64,000 nt of DNA from CAG-217 sp963605415. Lineage in GTDB: Bacteria; Bacillota; Clostridia; Oscillospirales; Acutalibacteraceae. Position 1 is the stretch's first letter, and each line of letters opens with the position of its first letter. The notes beneath the pieces were generated by a model that was not told where the DNA came from, ran no database searches, and was given only the letters and a program-made list of their open reading frames with translations. Below, piece by piece: positions 8,323 to 15,482 of this stretch. The stretch covers positions 1 to 64,000 of the forward strand of contig CAVCUL010000011.1 of NCBI GenBank assembly GCA_963605415.1. The letters are read 5' to 3'. Made by a program: the position numbers and the translations under genes.

Positions 8323-10026
8323 ATGAAACTGGAACACTTAGTTGGTGATCGCTTCAAGGAGCGCCCGGCAGACTGCCAGGTAGACAGCCACGCCCTGATG
8401 GTGCGCGGCGGCTACATCAAGTATGTGGCCAACGGTATTTACTCCTCTTACCCGCCCTTGAAGCGGGTGCTGAAGAAGCTGGAGCAAATCATGCGGGAAG
8501 AGATGGACGCCATTGACGGCCAGGAAGTGCAGTTCCCGGTGGTGATGCCCGCCTCTCTGTGGGCGGAGTCCGGCCGCTATGAGAGCATCGGCAAGGAGCT
8601 GCTGCGCTTTACGGACCGCAACGGCGCCGATATGGTGCTGGGTATGACCCACGAGGAAGCTGCAGTGCAGCTGGTGCGGGAGTACGCCGGCACTTACACC
8701 AAATATCCCTTTATGATCTATCAGATTCAAACCAAGTTCCGGGACGAAGCGCGCCCCAGAGCCGGGCTGATCCGTGTGCGTGAGTTCACCATGAAGGACG
8801 CCTACTCCTTCCACACCGGCCAAGAGGACCTGGACGATTATTACGAAAAGTGCCACAAGGCTTATGAGCGCATTTTTTCCCGCGCCGGTGTGCCGGAGGT
8901 GATCTCCGTTGCTTCCGACTCCGGTATGATGGGCGGCAGCGTGTCCCACGAGTTTATGCTGCTGACTCCCATTGGTGAGGACTCTATCGTGCTATGCGAC
9001 GACTGCGGCTACAAGGCCAATATGGAGGCTGCCGAGTCGATCCTGGAGCCGGTGGAGAACGCCCCCTCCCAACCGCTGACCAAGGTGCACACCCCGGATA
9101 TGCACACCATCGAGGATGTCTGCACCTATCTGCACGCCGATCCCAAGGACAGCGCCAAGGCCGTGGTGTACCAGACCAATAATGAGGACAAGTATGTGGT
9201 ACTGTTCCTGCGGGGCGACCTGGAAGTGAACGAGACCAAACTCACCAACTTCCTGGGTGAGGAGATCCACCCGGCGGTGATCACCGAGGAATGCGGCCTG
9301 CACGCCGGCTTTATCGGCCCGGCCAACCTGAACGGCGACTTCACCGTGCTGTATGACCGCTCTTTGGAGGAGCGCAACAACCTATGCGCTGGTGCCAACG
9401 AGACGGATTATCACTATACCGGCGTGGATATGCAGCGGGATGTGCCCGGTGCAGAGTACCACGATTTTGCCAAGGTGATCGAGGGCGGCATTTGCCCCTG
9501 CTGCGGCAAAAAAAGCATTCATATTTCCCGGGGCATTGAGGTGGGCAACATCTTCCAGCTGGGCAAGAAGTACACCGAGCCGATGGGTATGACTTATACG
9601 GACCGGGACGGCAAGAGCCGGGTGCCGATCATGGGCTGCTACGGCATTGGCGTTGGCCGACTGGCCGCCGCCGTGTGCGAGGCGCACCACGATGATTACG
9701 GCCCCATTTGGCCCAAGGCCATTGCCCCCTGGCAGGTGCACCTGTGCGCCGTGCGTGCAGATAACGAGGAAGTGCGCGCCTTTGCAGACGATCTGTACAG
9801 CACCTTGCAGGCGAAAGGCGTAGAAGTGATCTACGACGACCGCTCTGTCAGCGCCGGCGTCATGTTCTCTGACGCAGACCTGTTGGGCGTGCCCCTGCGT
9901 GTGATTGTCAGCCCCCGAAACCTAAAAAACGGCGTGGTGGAGCTGACCGCCCGGGATAAGAGCTTCTCTGAGACTGCACCCACCGCAGAAGCGGTAGACG
10001 CCATTTTGGCCAAGCTGGCAGAATAA
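8323..10026 (+). CDS. proS: Prolyl-tRNA synthetase, bacterial type
   Basis: 567 residues, the length of bacterial ProS with an inserted editing domain. Class II motif 2 is seen in TKFRDEARPRAG/LIRVREFTMKDAYSF and motif 3 in GCYGIGVGRLAAAV. The insertion domain spans roughly residues 230-390 and the anticodon-binding domain the last ~110 residues. It charges tRNA-Pro and probably clears mischarged alanine. The start is ATG 8323 after TGGAGG. Expression is controlled by the T-box leader, and a strong terminator follows. Confidence 0.96.
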   Translation: MKLEHLVGDRFKERPADCQVDSHALMVRGGYIKYVANGIYSSYPPLKRVLKKLEQIMREEMDAIDGQEVQFPVVMPASLWAESGRYESIGKELLRFTDRNGADMVLGMTHEEAAVQLVREYAGTYTKYPFMIYQIQTKFRDEARPRAGLIRVREFTMKDAYSFHTGQEDLDDYYEKCHKAYERIFSRAGVPEVISVASDSGMMGGSVSHEFMLLTPIGEDSIVLCDDCGYKANMEAAESILEPVENAPSQPLTKVHTPDMHTIEDVCTYLHADPKDSAKAVVYQTNNEDKYVVLFLRGDLEVNETKLTNFLGEEIHPAVITEECGLHAGFIGPANLNGDFTVLYDRSLEERNNLCAGANETDYHYTGVDMQRDVPGAEYHDFAKVIEGGICPCCGKKSIHISRGIEVGNIFQLGKKYTEPMGMTYTDRDGKSRVPIMGCYGIGVGRLAAAVCEAHHDDYGPIWPKAIAPWQVHLCAVRADNEEVRAFADDLYSTLQAKGVEVIYDDRSVSAGVMFSDADLLGVPLRVIVSPRNLKNGVVELTARDKSFSETAPTAEAVDAILAKLAE

Positions 10027-10049
10027 ACACTCCCAACAACAGATGAACA

Positions 10050-10097
10050 ACAAAGCCCTGGTACGAATCCGTTTGGATTCGTACCAGGGCTTTGTTG
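10050..10097 (+). terminator. proS terminator (bidirectional)
   Basis: About 20-bp near-perfect stem: AAAGCCCTGGTACGAATCC pairs with GGATTCGTACCAGGGCTTT. It also sits at the end of the leftward cotJC gene and can serve both. Confidence 0.9.
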
Positions 10098-10102
10098 TTT
10101 GC

Positions 10103-10612
10103 TTATTGATCAAATGACGGATTGGTCATATAGTAGTTTTTACTGTTCAGCTTGTCAGTGGCCACCCGCAGGCCCTCGCCAAAGCGCTGGTAATGGACAA
10201 TTTCCCGCTCCCGCAGGAACCTGATGGGCTCAATAATATCCGGGTCATCGACCAAACGCAAGATGTTATCATAAGTGACTCGTGCCTTTTGCTCCGCAGC
10301 CATGTCCTCATTCAAATCCGCAATGGTATCGCCTTTTATTCCTATGCTGGCGGCGTTCCAAGGGGAGCCGCTGGCAGCAGTAGGATAAATACCTGCCGTG
10401 TGATCCACAAAATAAGCGGCAAAGCCCGGGTTCTCCTCAATTTGCTTATCCGTCAAGTTGCGAGTCAGCTGGTGCACCATGGCACCGATCATTTCCAGGT
10501 GCCCCAGTTCCTCCACGCCGATATCCGTAAGCAAGCCTTTCAGCTCCGGGTACGGCATGGCGTACCGCTGGGATAAATAGCGCAGACTGGCACCCAGTTC
10601 CCCGTCCGGACC
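10103..10612 (-). pseudogene. cotJC: cotJC 3' part (spore coat / Mn-catalase family), split by prophage
   Basis: The frame from GPDGELGASLRYLSQRYA to the stop at 10103 encodes the C-terminal ~168 residues of CotJC. CotJC is a ferritin-like manganese-catalase-family protein of the spore coat; the metal-ligand context VEELGHLEM is present. The frame is blocked just upstream by prophage DNA, with a stop codon five bases beyond the junction. The missing N-terminus (31 codons) is intact at 48734-48826. Joining the two at the GG dinucleotide gives an uninterrupted protein of about 199 residues, so this is an interrupted gene, not a decayed one. Confidence 0.9.
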
Positions 10613-10650
10613 TCTCTATTGCATTTGGATATATTGGTATATAAATAAAC
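10595..10650. other. attL: left prophage junction
   Basis: On the minus strand the prophage half-site (ATATCCAAATGCAATAGAGA) meets the bacterial half (TCCGGACGGGGAACTGG) at GG, which is CC at 10611-10612 on the plus strand. Only these two bases are shared with the right junction, as expected for a serine integrase crossover dinucleotide. Confidence 0.85.
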
Positions 10651-10675
10651 CGGGCAGTTGCTGATCTGACCGGTT
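10641..10675 (-). terminator. Possible terminator after the Panacea toxin
   Basis: Minus strand AACCGG (10670-10675) can pair with CCGGTT (10648-10653), followed by TATTTATATA. The stem is short (6 bp) with a 16-base loop, so it is weak. It would stop the toxin-antitoxin transcript just before attL. Confidence 0.35.
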
Positions 10676-10687
10676 AAATCTTGCGAC

Positions 10688-11197
10688 TCATGTATGCTTC
10701 TTCCTTGATCTGCAAACGCATCGACCGTTGTCGCCATGTTCTTCATCATACCAGATGATGTTGAATGTAGAACCTGTCAGCATACCATATATGCGTTTTC
10801 TCCCACCCAATCGTAATGACACAATTGACTCCGACTCAATCCGCCTTTGGGCTAAATATTTTTGTGCATCTGCATGCAAATCCGACAGAGAAATGCTGTG
10901 GTTTTGTTTTTTGGCGGCAATCAAAATATCGCTCCAAGTCATGCTCTCAAAGTCTTCCAACTTTGGAATAATTTCGTCCCAAATATCCATTCCGACATGT
11001 TCAGAAGAAAAAGCCCAATGCGCTGTATCCCTAAAGCTAAAATTCCAAGATGGATTTTCAGAAAGGTAACTCTCTGGCTGAACGATAGAGGCCGGTTGCT
11101 TCTTCGTATAAAAATCGCGGGCTGTAGGCTCTTTTTTGACTTGCAGCCCATTATAAGCGCACGCAGTACGCTTTTTCTTATGCTTCGAGCCCGCCAT
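10688..11197 (-). CDS. Panacea-associated toxin candidate
   Basis: 169 residues. The N-terminus is short and basic (AGSKHKKKR). The last ~50 residues (SLRLGGRKRIYGMLTGSTFN, then IIWYDEEHGDN) have the pattern of small RelE/MqsR-like or related toxin folds, in which RIYG... WYDxxH is a common ending; the fold assignment is inference. The ATG at 11195-11197 lies inside the end of the upstream Panacea gene (20-base overlap), so the two are translationally coupled. In PanAT systems the Panacea protein neutralises a directly linked toxin of variable type. The pair is AT-richer than its flanks and lies next to attL, typical of phage cargo. Confidence 0.65.
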   Translation of the reverse strand: MAGSKHKKKRTACAYNGLQVKKEPTARDFYTKKQPASIVQPESYLSENPSWNFSFRDTAHWAFSSEHVGMDIWDEIIPKLEDFESMTWSDILIAAKKQNHSISLSDLHADAQKYLAQRRIESESIVSLRLGGRKRIYGMLTGSTFNIIWYDEEHGDNGRCVCRSRKKHT

Positions 11198-11615
11198 AAT
11201 ACAAAGCCATAGAGTCTTTGCTAATGATGTTAGAAGATCCCATACCCATAGGTACGCCACGCCGCGCAAGTTTCCAGGGATCTTCCATGTGCGTCAACTG
11301 ACTCAACCATTGTGCTTCCTTATCCCCATAGAAATCCAGCACTTTATCAATGGAATCCTTTTGATTATCGGACAAACGGCTCACATCGCCTTGCTCATCA
11401 GAAGCATGGACAACGAACTGCCCCTGCGTTTTGTGAAAAAGCTCGGGACATACAGGACCATTGGCCCAAGCCTCAAAATCCTCGTCAAATAGAGGTGCAT
11501 CATCCCATACCAAAGACCACGCCTGTGCATAGTAACACAGCTTTTGTAATTTCATACTTGACATATCGCCATGCTTTTGCAGGATATATGTTGCCACATC
11601 GAATACACTCAACAT
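11178..11615 (-). CDS. Panacea-domain (SocA-like, DUF4065) antitoxin
   Basis: 145 residues. Panacea hallmarks are seen at the start: VFDVATYILQKHG then MSSMKLQKLCYYAQAWSLVW, followed by FEAWANGPVCPELF. The domain serves as a versatile antitoxin or proteolytic-adaptor module. It is the first gene of a two-gene operon with the toxin at 10688-11197. The start is ATG 11613-11615, eight bases after GAAGGAG. The promoter is at 11637-11665. Likely role: toxin neutralisation in prophage maintenance or exclusion of other phages (inference). Confidence 0.85.
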   Translation of the reverse strand: MLSVFDVATYILQKHGDMSSMKLQKLCYYAQAWSLVWDDAPLFDEDFEAWANGPVCPELFHKTQGQFVVHASDEQGDVSRLSDNQKDSIDKVLDFYGDKEAQWLSQLTHMEDPWKLARRGVPMGMGSSNIISKDSMALYYGGLEA

Positions 11616-11636
11616 CACAATCACTCCTTCACTTTT

Positions 11637-11665
11637 ATTGTAGCGATAGAGTACAAAAAAATCAA
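11637..11665 (-). promoter_or_regulatory. Promoter of the Panacea toxin-antitoxin pair
   Basis: Minus strand TTGATT (11660-11665), 17-base spacer, TACAAT (11637-11642), so the pair is independent of the phage late operon. Confidence 0.6.
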
Positions 11666-11708
11666 CTATTTTTTAGAAAGCACACACTTGTTTATCAAAT
11701 AAAATCAA

Positions 11709-11745
11709 AAAAGGCCGAACAGTCTTGTGAACTGCCCGGCCTTTT
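11709..11745 (-). terminator. Terminator separating late operon from the Panacea pair
   Basis: AAGGCCG/CGGCCTT outer stem with a minus-strand T-rich tail (TTTTTTGATTTT). Confidence 0.7.
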
Positions 11746-11815
11746 CTCACATGAGCTTTGTAGATAAAGCGCTCGATCTATCATTGCTTGTTACAAAAGG
11801 CAGCTAAGCCTAACA

Positions 11816-11849
11816 CAGAAAGCCCACCGGATAACCGGTGGGCTTTCTG
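11816..11849 (-). terminator. Hairpin after the endolysin gene
   Basis: Perfect 15-bp stem CAGAAAGCCCACCGG (11816-11830) / CCGGTGGGCTTTCTG (11835-11849) with a 4-base loop. It lies 2 bases after the endolysin stop. The T-tract is weak. Confidence 0.7.
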
Positions 11850-11851
11850 CT

Positions 11852-12769
11852 TTACTTGATGAATTTACGGTCAATGTCCTTTTCCCAGATACACAGCCAG
11901 CCGGAGGGGCAGCGTGCCCACAGGTTGCCGGTGCTGAGCAGTTTAGTCTCCAGCACGGTGATAGTGGTGCCCGCCCGCAGCAGGGCGTCTGCGTTCTGCT
12001 TGCTCGTTGTAGCGTGCCGCTGGCCGTCCGTGGTCAGGTCCTTGACCTTTTTGCGGCCGGTGGCAGCACCTGCGCCCTTGTAAATACCCCGCACCGCCGT
12101 GGTGGTGTATGTACCTGGCTTCACGGTAGGTGCCTTGGGGGTTGCCTTTTGGTAATTTACATCATTCTCTGCGTACACCGTCTTGGCGCCCTTGGCGTTG
12201 GTAAACAGCCAAATGCCGCTAATGTCCGAAGCCAGGGCGGTAGGCTGCACATACACTTCCCGGGCATTCTTCACCTGGGTGTACTTTCTCCGGTTAGCGG
12301 TCAAGGTAAACTTGCCGTTATACCAGTAAGGATCCAGCACAATCAGATTGCCGGACTTGTCCAAACCACCCACATACACATAGTGCCCGCCGTTGGAGAA
12401 CAACTGCTTGCCGCCACCGCTCACGCACACAATAGCCTTGCCGCCGGCTTTCAAGTGACTTTTCAGATCTGCAACTGTCTTTGCCTGCTTGCTGGTAATC
12501 TTGTACTTTTTCTCTAAGTACGCCGCCACCGTGTCCATGTCTGTGCCCTCTGCCGAGCGTGCACCCATCAGCAGGCACTGCTTTGCCCAGGCGGCAGTAT
12601 CAAAGCCGGTAAAGCCAAAGTTGTGCAGCACCATCAGACTGGCACACACCCCGCAACCGCTGGTATAGATACAACCGGAAGTGCCATACTTGTACGGATG
12701 CGCCGTACTGGCGTAGCGAATGGACTTGCACTTTTCCGTGGTCTGACGGCAGTAATACAACTTGCTCAC
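11852..12769 (-). CDS. Endolysin: C39-like peptidase with C-terminal SH3-like domain
   Basis: 305 residues. The N-terminal ~175 residues are a papain-fold C39-like peptidase: probable catalytic C39 in TSGCGVCASLMVL, H129 in GGHYVYVGG and D146 in VLDPYWYN. A linker rich in Pro/Lys follows (~205-225), then an SH3b-like wall-binding domain (~220-305, with VRGIYKGAGAATGRKKV and ending WLCIWEKD). It should cut peptidoglycan peptides for host lysis. The start is GTG at 12767-12769, overlapping the holin stop (GTGA), with GAGGT upstream, so it is coupled to the holin. Confidence 0.82.
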   Translation of the reverse strand: MSKLYYCRQTTEKCKSIRYASTAHPYKYGTSGCIYTSGCGVCASLMVLHNFGFTGFDTAAWAKQCLLMGARSAEGTDMDTVAAYLEKKYKITSKQAKTVADLKSHLKAGGKAIVCVSGGGKQLFSNGGHYVYVGGLDKSGNLIVLDPYWYNGKFTLTANRRKYTQVKNAREVYVQPTALASDISGIWLFTNAKGAKTVYAENDVNYQKATPKAPTVKPGTYTTTAVRGIYKGAGAATGRKKVKDLTTDGQRHATTSKQNADALLRAGTTITVLETKLLSTGNLWARCPSGWLCIWEKDIDRKFIK

Positions 12770-13026
12770 TCGGCTACCTCGCTTTCTGTCTGCTCCGTAC
12801 GCTCCAGCGCCAGAGTCTCATCTGCTTTCAGCGCAGCCTTGGTAAAGCTGTTGTTCTTCCACCAGGCAGCCAGAGAAGCTGCCACGGCCACCACCGTTGA
12901 CACGGCGGAGTACACCTCATCATCACCGAATGGTAAGGGATTCTTGCCAAAGGCATTGAGCAATACATTCAACAGAGACACCGCCAACACGGCGGTTCTT
13001 GCGATCGTTCCTGCGGTTACTTTCAT
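12766..13026 (-). CDS. Phage holin, SPP1 family
   Basis: 86 residues with two membrane helices (about 8-28 and 38-57), the WWKNNSFT motif after helix 2 and a charged Glu-rich C-terminus, all typical of SPP1-family holins. It permeabilises the membrane to release or activate the endolysin encoded by the overlapping next gene. Confidence 0.88.
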   Translation of the reverse strand: MKVTAGTIARTAVLAVSLLNVLLNAFGKNPLPFGDDEVYSAVSTVVAVAASLAAWWKNNSFTKAALKADETLALERTEQTESEVAE

Positions 13027-13028
13027 TT

Positions 13029-13388
13029 TCAGTCCTCCTTCTGCTCCTCCGGGAGCGCAATAATCTCGTTGTAAAAGCGGGTCATCATACCGTTACCGCC
13101 CAGGGCGTGGTAGGCTTCGTAAACCTTAACCATGGCGTCCTTGGCATAGAGTGGACAATAGCCCCGCTCCGTGTGCTTATCATGCTGCCGTATGATCTCG
13201 GCCCGCAGGATAGACTGCAGACCGTTCTCAATGGCAATATACCGGGCGCCGTTCACTTCGTCCTCTTGCTTCCGGCTTTTCTTCCTGGCAATAAAAGAAG
13301 CGATAACAGCGGACACGGCGCTGCCCACTACTGTTGACACGGCAGCAGTCAGGGCGGCGGTGAGAAATGCGTTATACATCGGTTTCAC
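13029..13388 (-). CDS. Membrane-anchored phage protein upstream of holin
   Basis: 119 residues: one N-terminal membrane helix (about 7-33), a basic stretch (RKKSRKQ), then a soluble domain with RYIAIENGLQSILRAEII and YHALGGNG. Proteins of this shape are common between tail-fibre and holin genes in Firmicutes phages. It may be a spanin- or holin-accessory-like protein, but no function is established from the sequence. It starts 2 bases from the holin ATG side of the cassette. Confidence 0.7.
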   Translation of the reverse strand: MKPMYNAFLTAALTAAVSTVVGSAVSAVIASFIARKKSRKQEDEVNGARYIAIENGLQSILRAEIIRQHDKHTERGYCPLYAKDAMVKVYEAYHALGGNGMMTRFYNEIIALPEEQKED

Positions 13389-13554
13389 CCCCTTGCAGGG
13401 CGTTGATCTCTGCCCGATATGCTGCCCGCTGCTGGCGGATCGGTGCGTACTCCTCCTCGGTCAAAGCGCCATCTGTGTATTTCAAACAAAGATAATCTGT
13501 TTCCGCCAGTTCAGCCTTGAGAAATGCAATGCGGCTTTCGGTTTCTACATTCAT
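13372..13554 (-). CDS. Small coiled-coil phage protein
   Basis: 60 residues, charged and helical (RIAFLKAELAETDYLCLK, LTEEEYAPIRQQRAAYR). Its ATG overlaps the tail-fibre stop (ATGA) and its end overlaps the next gene by 17 bases, so it is translated as part of the lysis/fibre cassette. Function unknown. Confidence 0.65.
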   Translation of the reverse strand: MNVETESRIAFLKAELAETDYLCLKYTDGALTEEEYAPIRQQRAAYRAEINALQGGETDV

Positions 13555-15419
13555 TTTGCCACCCCCAATACTTCAACCTGGGTGCCTGCGCCAATGGTGT
13601 TGCCGTTGGTGGGAAATGCCAGAGCTTTAATGGCACCGTGGCTCTCTGTGTCCCTAAAGATATTGAATGTGATCCCGCTGGAGTTCCAAATGGTGCATTT
13701 TGCCATTTTATCCGCCGCGTTCATACCGCTGGCAATGTTGCTTTTGTTCAGCAACACCCGGATCATGTTGTCCGTCAGCTCCACCTCGGCCACCACAAAA
13801 GCACCCTTGTCCGTAGAGTTCTCATATCGGAATGCGTTGGGCAGCAGGCAGTTGGAAGTGTACGAATTCAGATACACCGTGGCGTCACCGGCAGAAGTGT
13901 TGGCGGCACTGCCCACGCAGGCCATGCGTAGTTTGATCTTGCGGCAGGGCTTCGTCAGCGTCCAGGTTTGCTGATCGGTGGTGTCTGCGTCAAAGGTCTT
14001 AGTAAACACGGTTTCCCATTTTTCCGCTTGCTCGGTCAGCTTCTCAACGGAACAAGTGCCGTCAGACAAGCGCGTCATCAATACCACACCACCATCCGGT
14101 TGGAGGATTTCCATGCAAATGTCGCCCTCGCTCGGGTACTCAAAAGAAGAAATGATGCTACCCGTCTGTACTTGTACGGCATAGTTACCGCTTTGCGCAT
14201 CGTCAGCGTGGAATGTGTATGACCCTTTGGTCACTGTCTCCCAGTAGTCGTCTTTGACTTGAACAATGTAAATTGCAAATTCAGAAGCGTTATAAAAGCT
14301 ATTGAGAGTCTCGCAACTTCCATCGTTTACTCCATATGGAACGATCGCGTTTACTCGTTCGGCGATGTCGCTTTCGAGCTTTGCGCTTGTAACTGCCTCA
14401 TTGGCTATTTTTACTTTTGTAATTGCAGAATTCGCGATTTTCGCCGTACTGACCGCCTGACCTGCAATTTTTGCTGTGGTCACCGCGTTATTAGCAATTT
14501 TTTCTCCCGTGACGGCGCTGTCGGCCAGCTTATTCGTAGTCACAGAGCCGTCCGGGATCTCCACCTTGGCGGCAATGTCGGTTTTATCCGTGTCAGTCAA
14601 CACATAGTCCTTACCATCTGCGCCGGTAGCTCCGGTGTCCCCTTTAGGCCCCTGCTCACCCTGGGGGCCTTGCGCGCCTGTGTCCCCTTTGGGCCCTTGC
14701 ACACCTTGTTCACCTTGGGGACCTGTGTCCCCTTTGGGTCCTTGTGGTCCCTGTGCACCAGTGGCGCCAGTCTCACCTTTGGGTCCTTGTGGTCCCTGTG
14801 CGCCGGTGTCACCCTTGTCGCCTTTGTCTCCCTTTTCGCCTTGGACACCGTCTTTACCGGTTTCTCCCTGCGGCCCTGTGTCGCCCTTTGGGCCTTCTGC
14901 CCCGTCTTGGACCGTGAAAGTCCTGGTACTGTTATCACCGAATGTAACCGTATAGGTGTGTACACCGTTAGCTACACTCTCTGTGATACCTGCAATCTGG
15001 CTCTTCATTGTATCTGCCAGAGCCTTGGTCAGAGCAGACAGTTCATCACTCTGTGATAGCGCCCTGTCACTGTAGATAGGTGCGCTGGACACCACTTGCA
15101 GCTGCGGAGAATACAGCACCGCACCATCCGCGTCCTGTACACGGATATTGGCAGTATGTGTGTTGGCACACTCAGTAGCCGTCAGTTCGTGAATGATACG
15201 CCCGCCTTCCAGCCGGCACTTACCCAACACTGGATTATTATCAATCATCGAGTAATAAGCAGCTGTTACCTCACCGGAATGCATATCCAGCGGGACGCCG
15301 CCCACATTCAGCGAAATACACAGTTCCCTTGACGCTTGGTCTCCGCCGGTCACATATACGGTATCCTGCAAACCGGGTCTGCACACATCAAGAGATATAT
15401 ACATCTGTACTTTGTTCAT
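13551..15419 (-). CDS. Tail fibre / receptor-binding protein with BppU-like N-terminus and collagen repeats
   Basis: 622 residues. Residues ~1-125 resemble the BppU baseplate N-terminal domain. A spacer of ~45 residues follows, then a collagen-like Gly-X-Y stretch (~175-275) and a BppU-type DYVLTDTDKTDIAAKV segment. Next come five ~10-residue repeats of the ANNAVTTAKI type (~300-355), likely a fibrous beta-structure, and a ~260-residue C-terminal head. The protein should trimerise and bind the host surface. The start ATG at 15417-15419 follows GAGGTGAGG; an upstream extension lacks an RBS. A hairpin (15444-15473) separates it from the giant gene. Confidence 0.85.
   Translation of the reverse strand: MNKVQMYISLDVCRPGLQDTVYVTGGDQASRELCISLNVGGVPLDMHSGEVTAAYYSMIDNNPVLGKCRLEGGRIIHELTATECANTHTANIRVQDADGAVLYSPQLQVVSSAPIYSDRALSQSDELSALTKALADTMKSQIAGITESVANGVHTYTVTFGDNSTRTFTVQDGAEGPKGDTGPQGETGKDGVQGEKGDKGDKGDTGAQGPQGPKGETGATGAQGPQGPKGDTGPQGEQGVQGPKGDTGAQGPQGEQGPKGDTGATGADGKDYVLTDTDKTDIAAKVEIPDGSVTTNKLADSAVTGEKIANNAVTTAKIAGQAVSTAKIANSAITKVKIANEAVTSAKLESDIAERVNAIVPYGVNDGSCETLNSFYNASEFAIYIVQVKDDYWETVTKGSYTFHADDAQSGNYAVQVQTGSIISSFEYPSEGDICMEILQPDGGVVLMTRLSDGTCSVEKLTEQAEKWETVFTKTFDADTTDQQTWTLTKPCRKIKLRMACVGSAANTSAGDATVYLNSYTSNCLLPNAFRYENSTDKGAFVVAEVELTDNMIRVLLNKSNIASGMNAADKMAKCTIWNSSGITFNIFRDTESHGAIKALAFPTNGNTIGAGTQVEVLGVAK
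14600..14905 (-). repeat. Collagen-like Gly-X-Y coding repeats
   Basis: Tandem 9-base-based repeats encoding GPQGPKGDTGAQ-type triplets inside the tail-fibre gene. The DNA repeats (variants of GGTCCTTGTGGTCCC) make this stretch prone to length change. Confidence 0.9.
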
Positions 15420-15443
15420 GTCCTCACCTCTAATTGAGTATAG

Positions 15444-15473
15444 CAAAAGGGGGGCGACTTTCGTCACCCCCCC
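15444..15473 (-). terminator. GNRA-type hairpin H1 in the late operon
   Basis: Minus strand GGGGGGTGAC-GAAA-GTCGCCCCCC followed by TTTTGC. It sits between the giant gene and the tail-fibre gene and closely resembles the hairpin at 37816-37845. It may be a partial terminator or an mRNA processing/stability element. Confidence 0.6.
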
Positions 15474-15482
15474 GATTGCGGG

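Noticed and set aside
11652..11852. Left prophage boundary just after the endolysin gene
   Set aside because: Late phage operons often end at the attachment site, but no sequence here matches the right end. The cotJC halves and the shared GG place the boundary at 10612, so the Panacea pair is inside the element.
14600..14905. CRISPR-like regular repeats
   Set aside because: The periodicity is the 9-base Gly-X-Y coding repeat of a collagen-like tail fibre; there are no unique spacers.
13551..15419. Diversity-generating retroelement acting on the tail fibre
   Set aside because: No reverse transcriptase, template repeat or accessory protein is present in the window.
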